Below are positions 1 to 11,200 of a stretch of DNA of 64,000 nt, piece by piece. The DNA is from Nemertoderma westbladi (Eukaryota > Xenacoelomorpha > Nemertodermatida > Nemertodermatidae), in NCBI GenBank assembly GCA_032718475.1, contig JAUCBJ010007214.1, positions 62,001 to 126,000 of the forward strand, in the 5' to 3' direction. The stretch's first letter is position 1. Each line of letters opens with the position of its first letter. Both the position numbers and the translations under genes were made by a program. The notes beneath the pieces were generated by a model. That model saw only the letters and a program-made list of their open reading frames with translations. It was not told the origin of the DNA and made no database searches.

Positions 1-24
1 GCTCCAATGTGAGGCCATGGAATA

Positions 25-100
25 CTCTAGAAGGTTCTAGTGGATTCTATGTCCCAGATTTAGTATATAAAGGCTGGTTTGCCTTTGGTTATCATTCACA
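25..100 (+). promoter_or_regulatory. Heat-shock-element-like and TATA-box promoter arrangement
   Basis: Alternating GAA/TTC pentamer cores occur at 30-32 (GAA), 35-37 (TTC) and 45-47 (TTC), with one degenerate core at 40-42, which fits a heat-shock factor binding element. A TATATAAA box ends at 71, and a TCATTCAC/TCACA-rich stretch that could hold a start site follows 20-30 bases later. The spacing is that of a promoter or of an LTR U3/R region. No partner LTR is seen because the window begins here, so which it is cannot be decided. Confidence 0.35.
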
Positions 101-110
101 ATTATCACAG

Positions 111-1849
111 GCCACTGTTATTCTTGCTTAGTTATTTGTTTCTTGTTGAAACTATTTGGTAAATATGTTTTGATAAATCTTTGCTAAACTGTAAAATACA
201 CTGTAAACTTCTGAACATGCCTTTTTCTGAACGTCCAACTTTGGGATAGCCAAGCATCGGAAAGATGGCCACCTAGACCGTTAGGCCGTCAGCAACGCAG
301 GGAAAGGATGTCCACAACACGCTAAGCGCCCACATTAGATTAGACCGCGCACCCCCTTCGCCCTACGAAATACTCTACCTTGCCATGCAGCGTCCGACTT
401 CCGAGGAAGGTAAGACTTTGTTCGACGCCCTTGCCCGACGTAAGACCTATAGATCAGGGTAAGCGTGACGCCGTCCTGGGACGCCGCAAATTTAGTATCA
501 AATAATTATATTTTACGCAGAAACCCCCTTTGTCAGTCCTGCAAACCCCTGGGCTACCTGTATATCTCACAGGTAGAAGCGAGCTATTGCCATCCGTCAG
601 TACGCGAGTACATATTAGGTGCAGACAGCATATGTTCCATAATTTAGTAATTCGCAAACTGACCGTTTGGTACCGGTTCGCTTTGTAGAATATACATTAG
701 TACACCCCCCCCCCCTGCCTGAAGTTAGTTATTTGATCAGGCAAGGAGTATTTCTGCTACCGGCACACCGCTTGGCCTAGGGAGGTTTTATTAATATCCT
801 ACCGCGCCTTGCCACGTACTGATAGGTATTTGCTGCTAACTACCGCAGCAACAAAGTTCTAGAATCAAATTTGTATACCAGATCAGCTAACGTACGGTAG
901 CAATTAACCCCTATTTCTTATCTTACAACCAGAATCTGGGATTAGTGCCGATCACGGGTGTAGTTACTAACACCGTGGTTGCCCAGTTGAGTTGTGGATA
1001 GGAAGGAGAGAGCTTTGACGTCATTTGTAAGTATAAAGTTCTACAAAACGCGACTAGCTTATTTTAGTAGCTAGCGCACAGTATTGTTTTGGTCAGAAAA
1101 TTACTAAAACCTAGTAAAATGGTATACACCAAAATTGTTTTATTGTAACACACCCACACACACACGCCCTAAAACATATTTACCCTTAGAGTTCCTACTA
1201 GATAGCGCAATTTAGATTTAGGCAGAATTTATCTGTATTTGTAAAATTAGGATCTGATATTTAGTTACGGCAAAAAGGAGTATTTCATTTTCGTTATTAA
1301 ACTGTTGTTTTCTGCGCAGCAGTATTGTTACATTAGGCACGACCCTCTTTAGACTGATTAAGGACTGAGATCAGTATTGTAACGCTAGGGCCGTAAACCA
1401 CCTAGCTCGTATATAAACCATATAAATCACACCGCGGCAAGTTACGGTATTTAGGACTGTCAGCGATAGTTAGGATTCGCTGCGCAGGGATTGTTTTCCC
1501 GTGAGTTTGGTCTGTTACTGTAACTGTACATCTGCCATACCGGTTAGAGGACAGGTATCCTTTTGTCTAGTTCGTAGGCATTAGACCCGCTCACGTACAT
1601 AGAATAGACACCAGGCTCTGCTCCTCGCCAGTAGTAGTTTGTGTATTGTATCTGTTTGTTTAGATATCCTGGACTGGGATTTGTTGTCAGATACTGTACG
1701 AGCCCGTTTCATTACTAGAGTCTTACAGTAAGATACATCGTTACTAGGATCTGGTAAGCGGTATACTACTGGACTTTACGGTTAGAGATATTCTATAGCT
1801 TCGTATTAGTAGATTTGTAGGCCGTAGGGTAGTCCCTACCGTAGAGGAC
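111..1849. other. Unassigned region, possible retroelement leader
   Basis: No recognised gene. A frame without an ATG is open at 277-462 (61 codons), and a GAAG/GTAAGA donor-like site lies at about 405. A (C)10 run at about 704 and a short (CA)n tract at about 1147-1165 are present. The position downstream of an LTR/promoter-like sequence makes a decayed retroelement leader possible, but no protein family can be named. Confidence 0.3.
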
Positions 1850-2560
1850 ACAACAATATATATATTATCTTTATAAACATATGAACACATGTCATGTTCG
1901 CAACAGTGCAGGTTTGGGCAGATTTACCAAGAATATATTAAAGTATAATATTGAAATTAATTATGATTTTGTTGCAGCATTATTTCTGATATAATTTATA
2001 TCTTTGAACAAGTTCTAAATATTACATAATCGTATAAGTATATACAAGAACTTAAAAATAAATATATTCAAGAACTTAAAACCAGTCCAATGATGTATTT
2101 ATGATGGCCAGGACTACCATATGCTCTGCTGCCTATAAGTAATACTAATTAAATTATAATTTGAATGAGAGAGTAAATTGGTTCTGTTTCAAATATAATT
2201 GAATTTTATTACTATTTGGTAAAATATCGGAGGGGGGGGGGGCATGTTCCTGAATTAAGGGACTTTTTCATGAGATGGTGTAAGCCAATTCCCCCCCCCC
2301 CCCCCCCCCCTCTTTTCTGGATATTACCTAGATTCTTACTTCGAAGGTTTATCACTCCTTCACTATCCAACTTTTTACTCCCCCAATATAATATCCTCAA
2401 TTAAGACATTATGTCATACAGTAGTAGCACGAGAACAAAATATAGGTATATAATTTACTTGTTTCCAATCTAGTATCCCCAGCAACAAATGCGTGTTATT
2501 AAATTAACAAAATGACGATGACGATGAGCCCTCGCGTTACTAACACGAGCACTGACCCCT
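1850..2560. repeat. Interspersed ~700 bp repeat, copy A (G-run/C-run)
   Basis: The sequence from the (TA)n at about 1855 to the GATGACGATGAGCCCTCG segment at about 2535 recurs at 12425-13110 in the same orientation with few differences. It is AT-rich and contains a poly-G run at about 2230-2241 and a poly-C run at about 2291-2310 that could pair with each other. No coding potential is credible. The Pro-rich and Gly-rich short frames here are products of the homopolymers. Confidence 0.8.
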
Positions 2561-2568
2561 AGCCGAGA

Positions 2569-3465
2569 CCATTGAGAGACTGCTCCGTGGAAATCAGAAT
2601 GGGTTCCGTAAAGATCGTGGGACCATGGGGCCCATTTTGGCACTTAGAAGGATAATTGAAGAGTTATCAAAAGAGAAAGACAGGCATCTGGCTGTTATCT
2701 TTGTTGACTTCTTCAAGGCCTATGATTCAGTCTCTCGCTCACTTATGTTCAGCATACTTTCATTATATGGGATTCCTGATGAAAATATTGCAGCAATCAG
2801 ATCAGTATACAATGGTTAAACAACATTTGTGTCTACTGTTGACGGTGACACAGAACCATTTGAAGTGTTATGGGGCGTCTTCCAGGGAGACACACTTGCA
2901 CCATTCTTGTTCATAATTGTGGTTGACTATGTTCTACGCACGTCCTTAGATCATCATAATGATGATGGGGTGTTGATAACTCCACCTACTGGCGCCAGAA
3001 TTCGAGGAAATCCTGCCAAGTACCGGTACCTAACTGATCTATCTAGACTTTGCTGATGACTTAGGAGTACTCTCAGAATCACTAGAGGGAGGCCAACGGC
3101 TCCTCGGCGCATTAGAACATGCTGCTTCTAGTGTTGGTCTTTTTATTAACACCAGGAAGACCACAATTTTGACAGTTAACTTTGAAAGTCATCAGCAACT
3201 CTCTGATCGGTTGAGCATAAGCTCAAAAGATGGTATGCTTGAGCATGTGGACGACTTCTGTTACCTGGGATCATGGAACCGGAAGTCAGGTGACGACCTT
3301 TGAATACGTAAGGGAAAGGCATTGAATAGGGCCTTGAATAGGCTTTCCAGGATTTGGAAGTAACCGAGAATTAATCAGAACCTTAAGGTCCGATTATTTA
3401 GAGCAGCAGTAGTCTTAAACAGCATTCTTAAAAATGCAGCTGCAATGCAGCATGCCGATCCTAGA
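2569..3465 (+). pseudogene. RTE-like LINE reverse transcriptase fragment, decayed
   Basis: Homology to the intact LINE ORF at 14445-17285 begins at about 2569, inside the RT domain just before the FRKGRGTM-equivalent, and runs through motif A (VDFFKAYDSV), motif B (GVFQGDTLAPF) and the FADD region. It is broken by a TAA after the YNG codons at about 2817, a frameshift near 3030-3050 and a TGA at about 3301. About 500 bp is missing at 3413, after which the family's 3' end (ending at CCGATCCTAG, 3465) resumes. This is a 5'-truncated, internally deleted dead copy. Confidence 0.85.
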
Positions 3466-3810
3466 AGTAGTCTACATACTGTATGGTAAAATTGAGTTAG
3501 GTAAGTTACACAGGATTATAAGATATCTATCTAAATTTTAGTGTTGTATTTTTTATCATCCATACACTAATTCAAAGAGTTAATAGCGCAAACACACACA
3601 AACACCACAAACACCAAACATGTGTTTAGTTTGTTAAATAGTTAATGTCCTAGAAATGTGACTTTAAGGGATAGGATCAGGTTACAGGGGCGTTGTTTTC
3701 TAACCAAAACAACAAACCTAACTTTATTTTATATACGACCATTATAAATGATGAAAGCGTGAGGAATAAATTATTATTCTGATAGAGTTTGCATTCATGT
3801 TGATATCAGA
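3466..3810. other. AT-rich spacer with a short dispersed repeat
   Basis: No gene. Bases 3661-3722 (TTAAGGGATAGGATCAGG onwards, to the CCAAAACAACAAAC motif) resemble 60888-60950 closely, and weaker matches lie at 10446-10495 and 48593-48650. A CACA/CAAACA-rich stretch lies at 3590-3620. Confidence 0.5.
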
Positions 3811-3851
3811 TAAGTAGATAGCGGGACAATGAATTGCAATAATTATTTAAT

Positions 3852-3897
3852 TATCACAATATTTCAACTGCCCTTGCGGGAGCCTTCCTCGGGTAAG
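3852..3897 (-). ncRNA. Degenerate hammerhead-like motif in the opposite arm
   Basis: On the minus strand the same layout is seen: CCGAGGA (3892-3886; the invariant U of the core is changed to C), a GC-rich stem-loop with one mismatch, then GAAA (3865-3862) and TATTGTGA. The core substitution should abolish cleavage, so this arm is probably inactive. Confidence 0.4.
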
Positions 3898-4233
3898 GAA
3901 TTTAATCAACTACTGTTATTATTTACCAATTTGTTCCCTATTTGGTAAATTTGGTGTAGGGTGGATGCGGGCGGGTTTATTATACAGTATTTATTTATCT
4001 CTTTAATTGTCTAAAAACTAAAAAACTGTATTTATTCCTTCTGCATTCTCTTTGTAATTATTGATTTAATAACTTGCGGAAAATGTGCCTATTCGTCTTT
4101 GTTTTATTGGAATTAGCTTGGTTTTGGGTAGGCGGGAACTTTGAATTTTAAATTGTACATTATTATTGTTATCATTTGTGTAATTATTCCGGTAGTTTAG
4201 GGTTTCTCCGTAAACAGTAGTTGATTAAATTAC

Positions 4234-4276
4234 TCACCTGAGGAAGGCTCCCGCAAGGGGAGTTGAAATATTGTGA
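4234..4276 (+). ncRNA. Hammerhead ribozyme-like motif, minimal type I
   Basis: The core CTGAGGA is at 4238-4244. Helix II pairs 4246-4252 with 4258-4264 around a five-base loop. GAAA is at 4265-4268. Helix III is reduced to the A4268-T4271 pair, and T4272 is the predicted residue 5' to cleavage. Helix I pairs TCAC 4234-4237 with GTGA 4273-4276. One base (A4245) is left over between core and helix II and two helix II pairs are G-T, so activity is uncertain. Confidence 0.5.
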
Positions 4277-4582
4277 TTTATCCCGCTATCTACTTATATA
4301 AATTATTATTTTATTTTATTTATTTCTTAAGGTCAAGAAAGAAGTAAATAACTTATCATTACGTATGTAAAACCAACAAACCAAAAAGCAATGACTTGCT
4401 TGCAATTGTTAGACAGTCTTATTATATATACCACCTCACCTTACAACAGAACAAGATGATATAATATTAAAATAAATTATGATTTGTGGGTCGAGCCACA
4501 AAGCTGGCAATGCTGCGCTTTTAGGGGGTTGGGTAAATTTTGTAAAATAGTTGTCATTGTCGGTGTTACCATTTTGACATGC

Positions 4583-4790
4583 TAATTATTGCTGAATGCA
4601 TCCAAATGCTGAATCATTCTTTATTATGAAGGTGATTCATCTACAGTTCTCCAGTCTACCGCTAAATGGTGAACATATGAAATTGGCTCATTATTGCTGA
4701 ATGCAACCAAATGCTGAATCTTTCTTTAGGTAGGTTATTCATCTACAGTTCTCCAGTCTACCGCTAGATGGCGAACATATGAAAGTGATA
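4583..4790. repeat. Tandem duplication of ~105 bp
   Basis: Two adjacent units at about 4580-4683 and 4686-4785 share the order ATTATTGCTGAATGCA, CCAAATGCTGAATC, TTCATCTACAGTTCTCCAG and TCTACCGCTA-ATGG-GAAC. The second unit carries CCGCTAGATGGCG at 4761-4773, which fits the CTCF core consensus base for base; the first unit differs at two positions. Confidence 0.75.
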
Positions 4791-5103
4791 ATAACGTTGT
4801 CCATTTCGTTGATCTTAATATGTTTAAGCTGATTCTTGGAGTATATGTAACATAACAAATGCTGCGTCTTTTTGAGAAATGCATTGGAGTTGAGCTGTCT
4901 TATTATTACCTAGCTAAGTCAATGTCGCAATATGGCCTGTCGGCCAATCAAAGGGAAGATCATGTGTTGAGCAATCTATTATATTGTCATACAGTAAACG
5001 TGTTTCACACACACACATATATATATATTGCTTATCCATTGTGCATTGTACAGGAATGAATCACTGTAGGCGATTCACCAATATTGTGTCAGTGACTTGC
5101 TAG
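4791..5103. other. Unassigned spacer before the 2A-LINE
   Basis: No gene is supported. A (CA)n(TA)n microsatellite lies at about 5008-5030. The last ~60 bases may belong to the 5' truncated ORF1 of the following LINE in another frame, but nothing in them is recognisable. Confidence 0.4.
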
Positions 5104-5997
5104 AGGCCGAGGTGTCATGTAGTTGTATCGTCGGTACTATGTAGAAAAGACAAGGAGGTGGATAAACTAAATGAGTTGATCAGTGGAATAACGAGTAAGA
5201 ATAACTGCACATATGTTGATCATTCGAACATTTTACTTACTCATTTATATGACAATAAACACATTAAAGAAAGCAATATTCGCCTACTAGTGCGATCTAT
5301 TATCGACAAGGTAAGACCGCAATCTGAGCGTGATCGTGCTCCTGGTAATTCCACCACAGGCGACATTCCGACTCGACCGGTGATCTACTCGCGGCCAGTG
5401 CCGTGGCGGCTACCCAACGCGATGCCAACACATCAGGCGGGTCTCATACAGACACCATACAACCCAAACAATGGTAACTCACGATTCAGACAGCCTCCGT
5501 CTTCAGCATATCAGCCGGGGACCGGGACAGGTTACTCGGAACTTCAGCGTGGTTCCTTCCTTGATCCACAGGGTGATTCCTACCCGGAACCTCAGCGTGG
5601 TTCCAACCCGGAACCTCAGCGTGGTTCCAACCCGGAACCTCAGCGTGGTTCCAACCCGGAACCTCGGCGTGGTTCCTTCCCGGATCCTCAGCGGGGTTCC
5701 TACCCTAAACATCAGCGTGGTTCCTCCCATGAACTCGAGCCTCATTCCTTCCCGGAACCTCATCGTGGTTCCCAACCGGAACCTCAGCCAGGATCGTACC
5801 CAAAACCTCAGCCGAGTGCCATCCGACAGTCCAAGGTACAGTCAACAGTTCTAGTGGATACCACTCTTAGTAAACCTATCGGGTGCAATAAACGCGTAAT
5901 AGGGGCTTTAATACATTTTTTACAGGCAATAGATGCCCGAATCAATATATTATTTATGCATACAAACACCCCAATTAAACCAATTAAACCACAATGA
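5104..5997 (+). pseudogene. LINE ORF1: SGNH esterase C-terminus plus octapeptide repeats
   Basis: The frame is open from 5104 to the TGA ending at 5997 but has no upstream ATG, so it is 5' truncated; GTG at 5158 is not a credible eukaryotic start. The first part (VVVSSVLCRKD..., then YVDHSN and LYDNKHI) matches the end of the SGNH hydrolase domain of CR1-type ORF1 proteins, keeping the D-x-x-H pair (D32 and H35 counted from 5158). A low-complexity region at 5532-5815 follows, with about twelve imperfect 24-bp units encoding (N/Y/F)PEPQRGS-like octapeptides. These proteins are thought to act in RNA binding or membrane/lipid interaction. The repeat makes antisense Arg/Thr-rich frames that are not genes. 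Confidence 0.65.
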
Positions 5998-6031
5998 CTA
6001 AAATACAGCATTCAATATTTTAAATATTTTT

Positions 6032-9000
6032 ATGGTAATATTATTATTCACACTGACTAAAGATACTATATTAGTTAATGACTCAATCAGCATTTGTGAT
6101 ATTGATTTTAATTTGAGCAACTACATGTATAATCAATTATTTTTCATATTTACAGAATCTCTAATATTATCATACTTAACAGCAATTTTTATGCTTTTAT
6201 TAATATCAATGTATACAAATTATATTAAGATAACATTATTAATCGTTATTTTGACATCATTTGTGATTTTACTAGCAGTATTCTATATCTTAATTTGTAC
6301 TGTAATTGCACTAGTACTACTTGCGTTTTTACCTATTGCAATATTATACGCGTACACAATAATAAATAATTACTTAAAATACAGTCGTCACAGGGGGAAG
6401 GGCAGAATTCACTATTTCAAGTTTACCCGCAACGACAAATATAGATACCGTGTGATCAGAATTATTTTCAGTTTGATAATTATATATTTTGTTCAAATAA
6501 ACAATGTGAAATTACTATTTGGCCGTCACGGGAGCAGATCCGCGGCATGTAACTCTGAAAATGTTAAACAATATTTTAATATTATAAATGCTTGCTTAAT
6601 TTTCTCCAGATTTATGTGGTCTGATCCTCAATTCAATAACAAAAGCAAAAACATTATCTTACAAATACTTGCAGCTCAGATAATAACTCCAAATAGTATA
6701 TCCTATATAATGTACAATTACAACTCTAACAACATTATTGCATTTTACATAGCTACCAAACAGCCACATACAAGCAACTATACGTACTTAATAAACAAAA
6801 ATAAAATAAACAGACAACTACTATATTGTATCTTAAAATCTAATATTGCATGTATTCAACTGTACAGACGTACATTACTAGACCTTGTGATAATTATTTC
6901 TCTTACTGTTAACGCATTACTATTACGATCCGGAGATATTCACCCAAACCCAGGACCGACTGTAGATAATAACACAGGACAGTCAACCAAAAATGACCCC
7001 ATACAGGACATACGGACATACTTAAATCAAAATCAAAATGGTCTCATTCTTCTACAAATTAATGCAAGAAGCTTAATAAAACATATCGACGAATTACGCC
7101 TTGCTTTGCTGGGATCCAGGAATGTTATAGTGTCAGTGACTGAAACGTGGCTCAAACGACACAACAGTGACAAACCAGTCACAATTCCGGGATACAATTT
7201 ATACCGCAAGGATAGGAGAAATAGGAAAGGCGGGGGGGTTCTAACCTATGTTCCAGATAATTTGCAAAGTAGAATTAGGAATGACATTAAATCTACAAAC
7301 ATAGAATCAATATGGATAGAAATAGATGACCATTTAATATGTACACTTTACAAACCACCAAAATATAATAATGCAACATTCTTTCCCAAATTTTCGGAGG
7401 AAATTGAAAATGCCCAAATCTTGGAACCAAATAAATGTATTGTCATACAGGGGGATTTAAATATCAATATATTAGCTAAAACAAATCCAAAACAAAAAAC
7501 GCTATTTGATATCCTTAACTTATATAATTTAACTTTAACTAACACTACCAAACCAACAAGAACAACAAAAAAATCATCAACTTTAATAGACTTAGTTATC
7601 ACTAATATAGACCTAAGAAAGATAACAGCAAACGAAGTTTTCCCGTGTGAATTTTCCGATCACGATTATACTTTAATCAAAATAGACTACAAACTAAGGA
7701 CTGCAAAAAATGACAGTAAACAGTGGGTAGAATATAGAAATTACTCTAGTTTTGAAGAATCTAGATTCATATCAGACATAGCGAAAATTTACTGGGGGAA
7801 TTTCTATAGTCAAAACAATATCAATCTACAATTCGAAATATTTGAACAACTAATAATACAAATTTTAAATAGGCATGCACCAATAAAACGCAAATTAATA
7901 ACTAACAAAAAAATAAAAAATTATAAAAATGACGATTGGTCAACACTTGAATTGGAACAATTACGCACAAAAAAGTATAACAAATTTCTAGAATGGCGAA
8001 GAAACAAGACAAATGCAAACTATTCAGAATACAAATTACTACGAAATAAATTCAACAATCTAAATGCAAAATTAAAAAATTCTTATATTAAACACAAATA
8101 TATTGAAGCAAAAGACAGTAAATCTAGATGGCAATTAATAAATAAAATCTTAAACAACAAAAGAAAACAGTCGAAAATAAATTGCATTAAAAATCTAGGA
8201 ACACTAACAACAAATAAGAAAAAAATTGTAGAAATATTTAATAGAACTTATATCGAACTAGGAAATTTTTTCAAAAATGTTAGCGTTGATGCAAATATGA
8301 AAACACTTGGAGTAACGGTAGTAGGAACAAACATTAAGGATACTTTCTCCTTCCAATGTATAACATCATCAGACGTATACAACATCATAAATAATTTAAA
8401 TGCAAAAAAATCCAGTGGACCATCTTTAATACCGATAAAAATTATCAAGAATATAGCCCCGCATATAACATATCAATTAACTTACATATTAAATCAATGT
8501 ATCACCAAGTCACTTTTTCCAGACAAACTAAAACTTGTAAATATCACTCCCATATTTAAATCAGGTGATCCACATGAACCAACAAATTACAGACCTGTCG
8601 CAATGACTACGCCATTTGCTAAAATATTTGAACGAGTACTTTATAATCAAATTATACATTATATAAATAAACACAAAATAATTTATTCTAAGCAATTTGG
8701 ATTCCGAAAAGGGTTTTCAACTGTTGACGCACTAACATATCTCTCAGAATCCTGGAGAAAAAAGCTTGACGAAAATAATTACATTGCAATAGCATTCCTG
8801 GATCTCAGCAAGGCCTTCAACTCAGTAAACCGACAAATATTACTACACAGACTTGCAACGTTAGGTTTTCATTCCACATCTCAACTTCTTATAAAAAATT
8901 ATTTGACTGATAGACGACAAAGAGTAAAACTAGAAAACTCAACATCACCATGGTTAACGGAAATCTGTGGCCTACCACAAGGAACAATACTGGCACCACT

Positions 9001-9951
9001 TCTCTTCACATTGTATACAAACAACATACCAGATACAGCAAAATCTTCAACTATCATTCAATACGCAGACGATACAGTAATATACACTACAGGCACAAAC
9101 AAATCCACAGCTGGCTGCAAAATTACTACAAAACGAAATTATACTATTAAACAAAACATTTGTGCAACATCACTTGAAACTGAACCACTCCAAGACTGAA
9201 TTCTTACTACTATCACCAAAACAACAGACATCAACTGACTTCAATACAGACGAAATAAATCTTGACATAGGAACAAAAGATCCGATCTCACAATCAACCA
9301 CGGTTAAATACCTAGGAGTAGAATTAGATAAAAAACTACAATGGCACCATCATATAACTAAAACAATACAGAAAATGACACTCAGTAAATCTTGCCTCCG
9401 CTCAATAAATGGACAACTAACAATAAAAACAAAATTACAACTACTAAAAGCACTAACATTGCCGTACCATCTTTACTGTAACCAACTATTAGTCCCACTA
9501 CATGATAAATACGGACACAAGGAAATACTATACAAATTTGAAAAAGTACAAAATTACGCACTACGAACTATCTTTGGGAAACGGATTAGGGACTCAACAG
9601 GAACTGAAAACTGAACTACGAGAAAAAGCCAAAATACCAACCCTAAAAGCTGTAAGAGAATATTTCGGATTAATATACTTTTTTAAATACATAAACAACC
9701 TATCAGAACCATTTAAAGCATTAGACCATCCTTTTTTACCCAAAATAAACATTAGACTAAACAATCGAACAAAAAACATAATCATACCTAAAACTAGAAA
9801 CAGATACGGACATGAAAGTTTACTCGTGAATCTTATAAAATTATGGAATGCACTACCAATTAAAATAAAAGAAATTACAAAACTAAAATATTTCAAAACA
9901 AAGTTAAAAAAACAGTTCCTATCGAAATATAGCCATGAGGATGCAACCTAG
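6032..9951 (+). pseudogene. LINE ORF2: membrane leader-2A-endonuclease-reverse transcriptase
   Basis: The ATG is at 6032. Residues ~31-125 contain three or four very hydrophobic segments, with another at ~145-158 and one at ~280-297 just before the GDIHPNPGP motif (301-309). The endonuclease follows: QINARSL at ~337, TETWL, QGDLNIN, SDHDYTL. Then comes the RT, with motif A FLDLSKAFN at 922-930 (first Asp kept; the usual AFD is AFN), LPQGTILAPLLF, and YADD at 1011-1014. The frame breaks near 9105-9117, continues in another frame to about 9590, breaks again, and ends at a stop at 9949-9951. The protein nicks target DNA and primes reverse transcription of its own RNA. The two 1-nt shifts make this copy inactive unless they are assembly errors. 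Confidence 0.85.
6905..6958 (+). other. 2A-like ribosome-skipping motif
   Basis: The codons spell LTVNALLLRSGDIHPNPGP, ending at 6958. The canonical 2A core is D-(V/I)-E-x-N-P-G-P; here His replaces Glu. If it works, the ribosome releases the leader after Gly308 and continues from Pro309, separating the hydrophobic leader from the endonuclease-RT. 2A-like motifs are known in APE-type LINEs of marine invertebrates such as sea urchins. Confidence 0.7.
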
Positions 9952-11189
9952 CGGATTTGCACCTGTGACTGCCGCCAATTAATAGAACATTATTTATTAT
10001 ACTGTAGATGTAATGTAATAATGATTGTACTGTAGGCCTACTCGATTCCTCATACTGTATACTTGTACTGTACACGGTGCAGCCTAGCTGTTACCTGGAA
10101 CCCTGTGACGCTTATTTGCTTATAATTATCAGTAAATACTGTATGTATTAACTGCCTCGTGCAAATATATATTTGAATGAGTTTTTAGCAAATAAAAGAG
10201 ATATAATAAATAATAAATAGAGAGAACTAACCAATCAATTACTATATCTTAATTTCTACTACCACAATAGCCAAGAACCAATCAGAAGAATTGGCAACAA
10301 GTGAACTAACTAGTTCACTTACAGCAAGCCAGGGTAGGGTGTTCTGTTCACGCTTTTGTAACTTGCACAGTTTTCTAACAAACTATTTTATTTATCTAAA
10401 CTGCCTACAATACCTGCAGTAGGCCTACTACTAAGCCTGCAGTAGGCCTACTTACAGAGGCGTATTGGGGAACCAAAACAATAAACGAAAGTTAACACAT
10501 GTGTTTTGTATTTGTACAGGTCTTTATTATTTGGGTCGTCGGTCTTTGTTTTGTAGTCACCCGACACTGCGGTGTTGCGTGGGAGCCACCAATCCACCCA
10601 CCCACACTCAACTCCCAACTTCCTAGACACTAGGATACTGAGTGAATACGTCTGAAACTACTACAGGAACTCCATGACAGACTATGGGCTAGCGACTAGG
10701 GACTGGCGCCCTTGAACATGTAAACTGTAGTACCTACTGTACCATGTACCACCTACCTTAAAGTGACCTGAGGGACCAGCCCATTATTAGTGAGGTCGGC
10801 ATTTCTCTTTATCCTGCCGCTCTCTTTGTATTACAATAGCATACAGCTAACCAGCAATGGCAATGGTCTCGAAATCCGGAAATCGAAGCCTTTTTCTATC
10901 TGCCAACATCCTGGGCTTTACTTACACTCAGTCTCTATTCACTGGCTGTGATTGACAAGCCAACTTGCCTCAGAAGTTCCTTTCATGAATGCCGCAATTT
11001 ATATTTGGCCATTTTGGTCGTTTTGGCCGCCAAAATGACCAAGTTAATGTTTATTGGGATTGGGTAACTGCTGAACTGACTAATATGTAATATAAATAAA
11101 CATGTAACCTAGAGAAGTGAAGACGGATCTACTTTTCTAGCAACCACCACGTCAACACGTAGATGTCCCTGTGGACGACTGGCTAGGAT
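9952..11189. other. LINE 3' UTR then unassigned sequence
   Basis: Bases 9952 to ~10215 are the probable 3' UTR of the 2A-LINE, ending in an A-rich stretch. The remainder to 11189 shows no gene: only short palindromes (AGTAGGCCTACT at ~10411-10422 and ~10441-10451) and a weak third match to the dispersed repeat at 10446-10495. Confidence 0.5.
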
Positions 11190-11200
11190 AATTAAATTTA

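Larger units (their letters stand above)
3811..4304. repeat. Inverted repeat with hammerhead-like arms (Penelope-like remnant?)
   Basis: The arm at 3811-3917 is repeated in reverse complement at about 4215-4304, around a ~300 bp AT-rich spacer. Shared blocks include GTAGATAGCGGGA, the CCCGCAAGGG stem-loop and AATTTAATCAACTACTGT. The arms carry the CTGANGA-stem-GAAA arrangement of minimal hammerhead ribozymes. Such ribozymes are known in the pseudo-LTRs of Penelope-like elements, where terminal copies can be inverted. No reverse transcriptase lies between the arms, so this would be a remnant or a non-autonomous unit. Confidence 0.6.
5104..10215 (+). mobile_element. CR1/L2-like non-LTR retrotransposon with 2A-like motif
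   Basis: It contains, in order, an ORF1 with the end of an SGNH-esterase-like domain, a 34-base gap, then an ORF2 with hydrophobic leader, 2A-like motif, apurinic endonuclease and reverse transcriptase. The 3' UTR ends in an A-rich (ATAA)-type stretch at about 10185-10215. The SGNH-type ORF1 plus APE plus RT order is that of the CR1/L2/Rex group. The 5' end is truncated (stop at 5101 in the ORF1 frame, no in-frame ATG) and ORF2 has two frameshifts, so this copy is defective. AT-rich codon use contrasts with the GC-rich BEL element at 24-35 kb. Confidence 0.8.

Noticed and set aside
454-657. Short overlapping ORFs on both strands near 450-660
   Set aside because: No motif, no homologue recognised, lengths expected by chance.
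5158-5160. GTG as start of LINE ORF1
   Set aside because: Non-ATG start is not expected in this context; the frame is open further upstream, showing 5' truncation.
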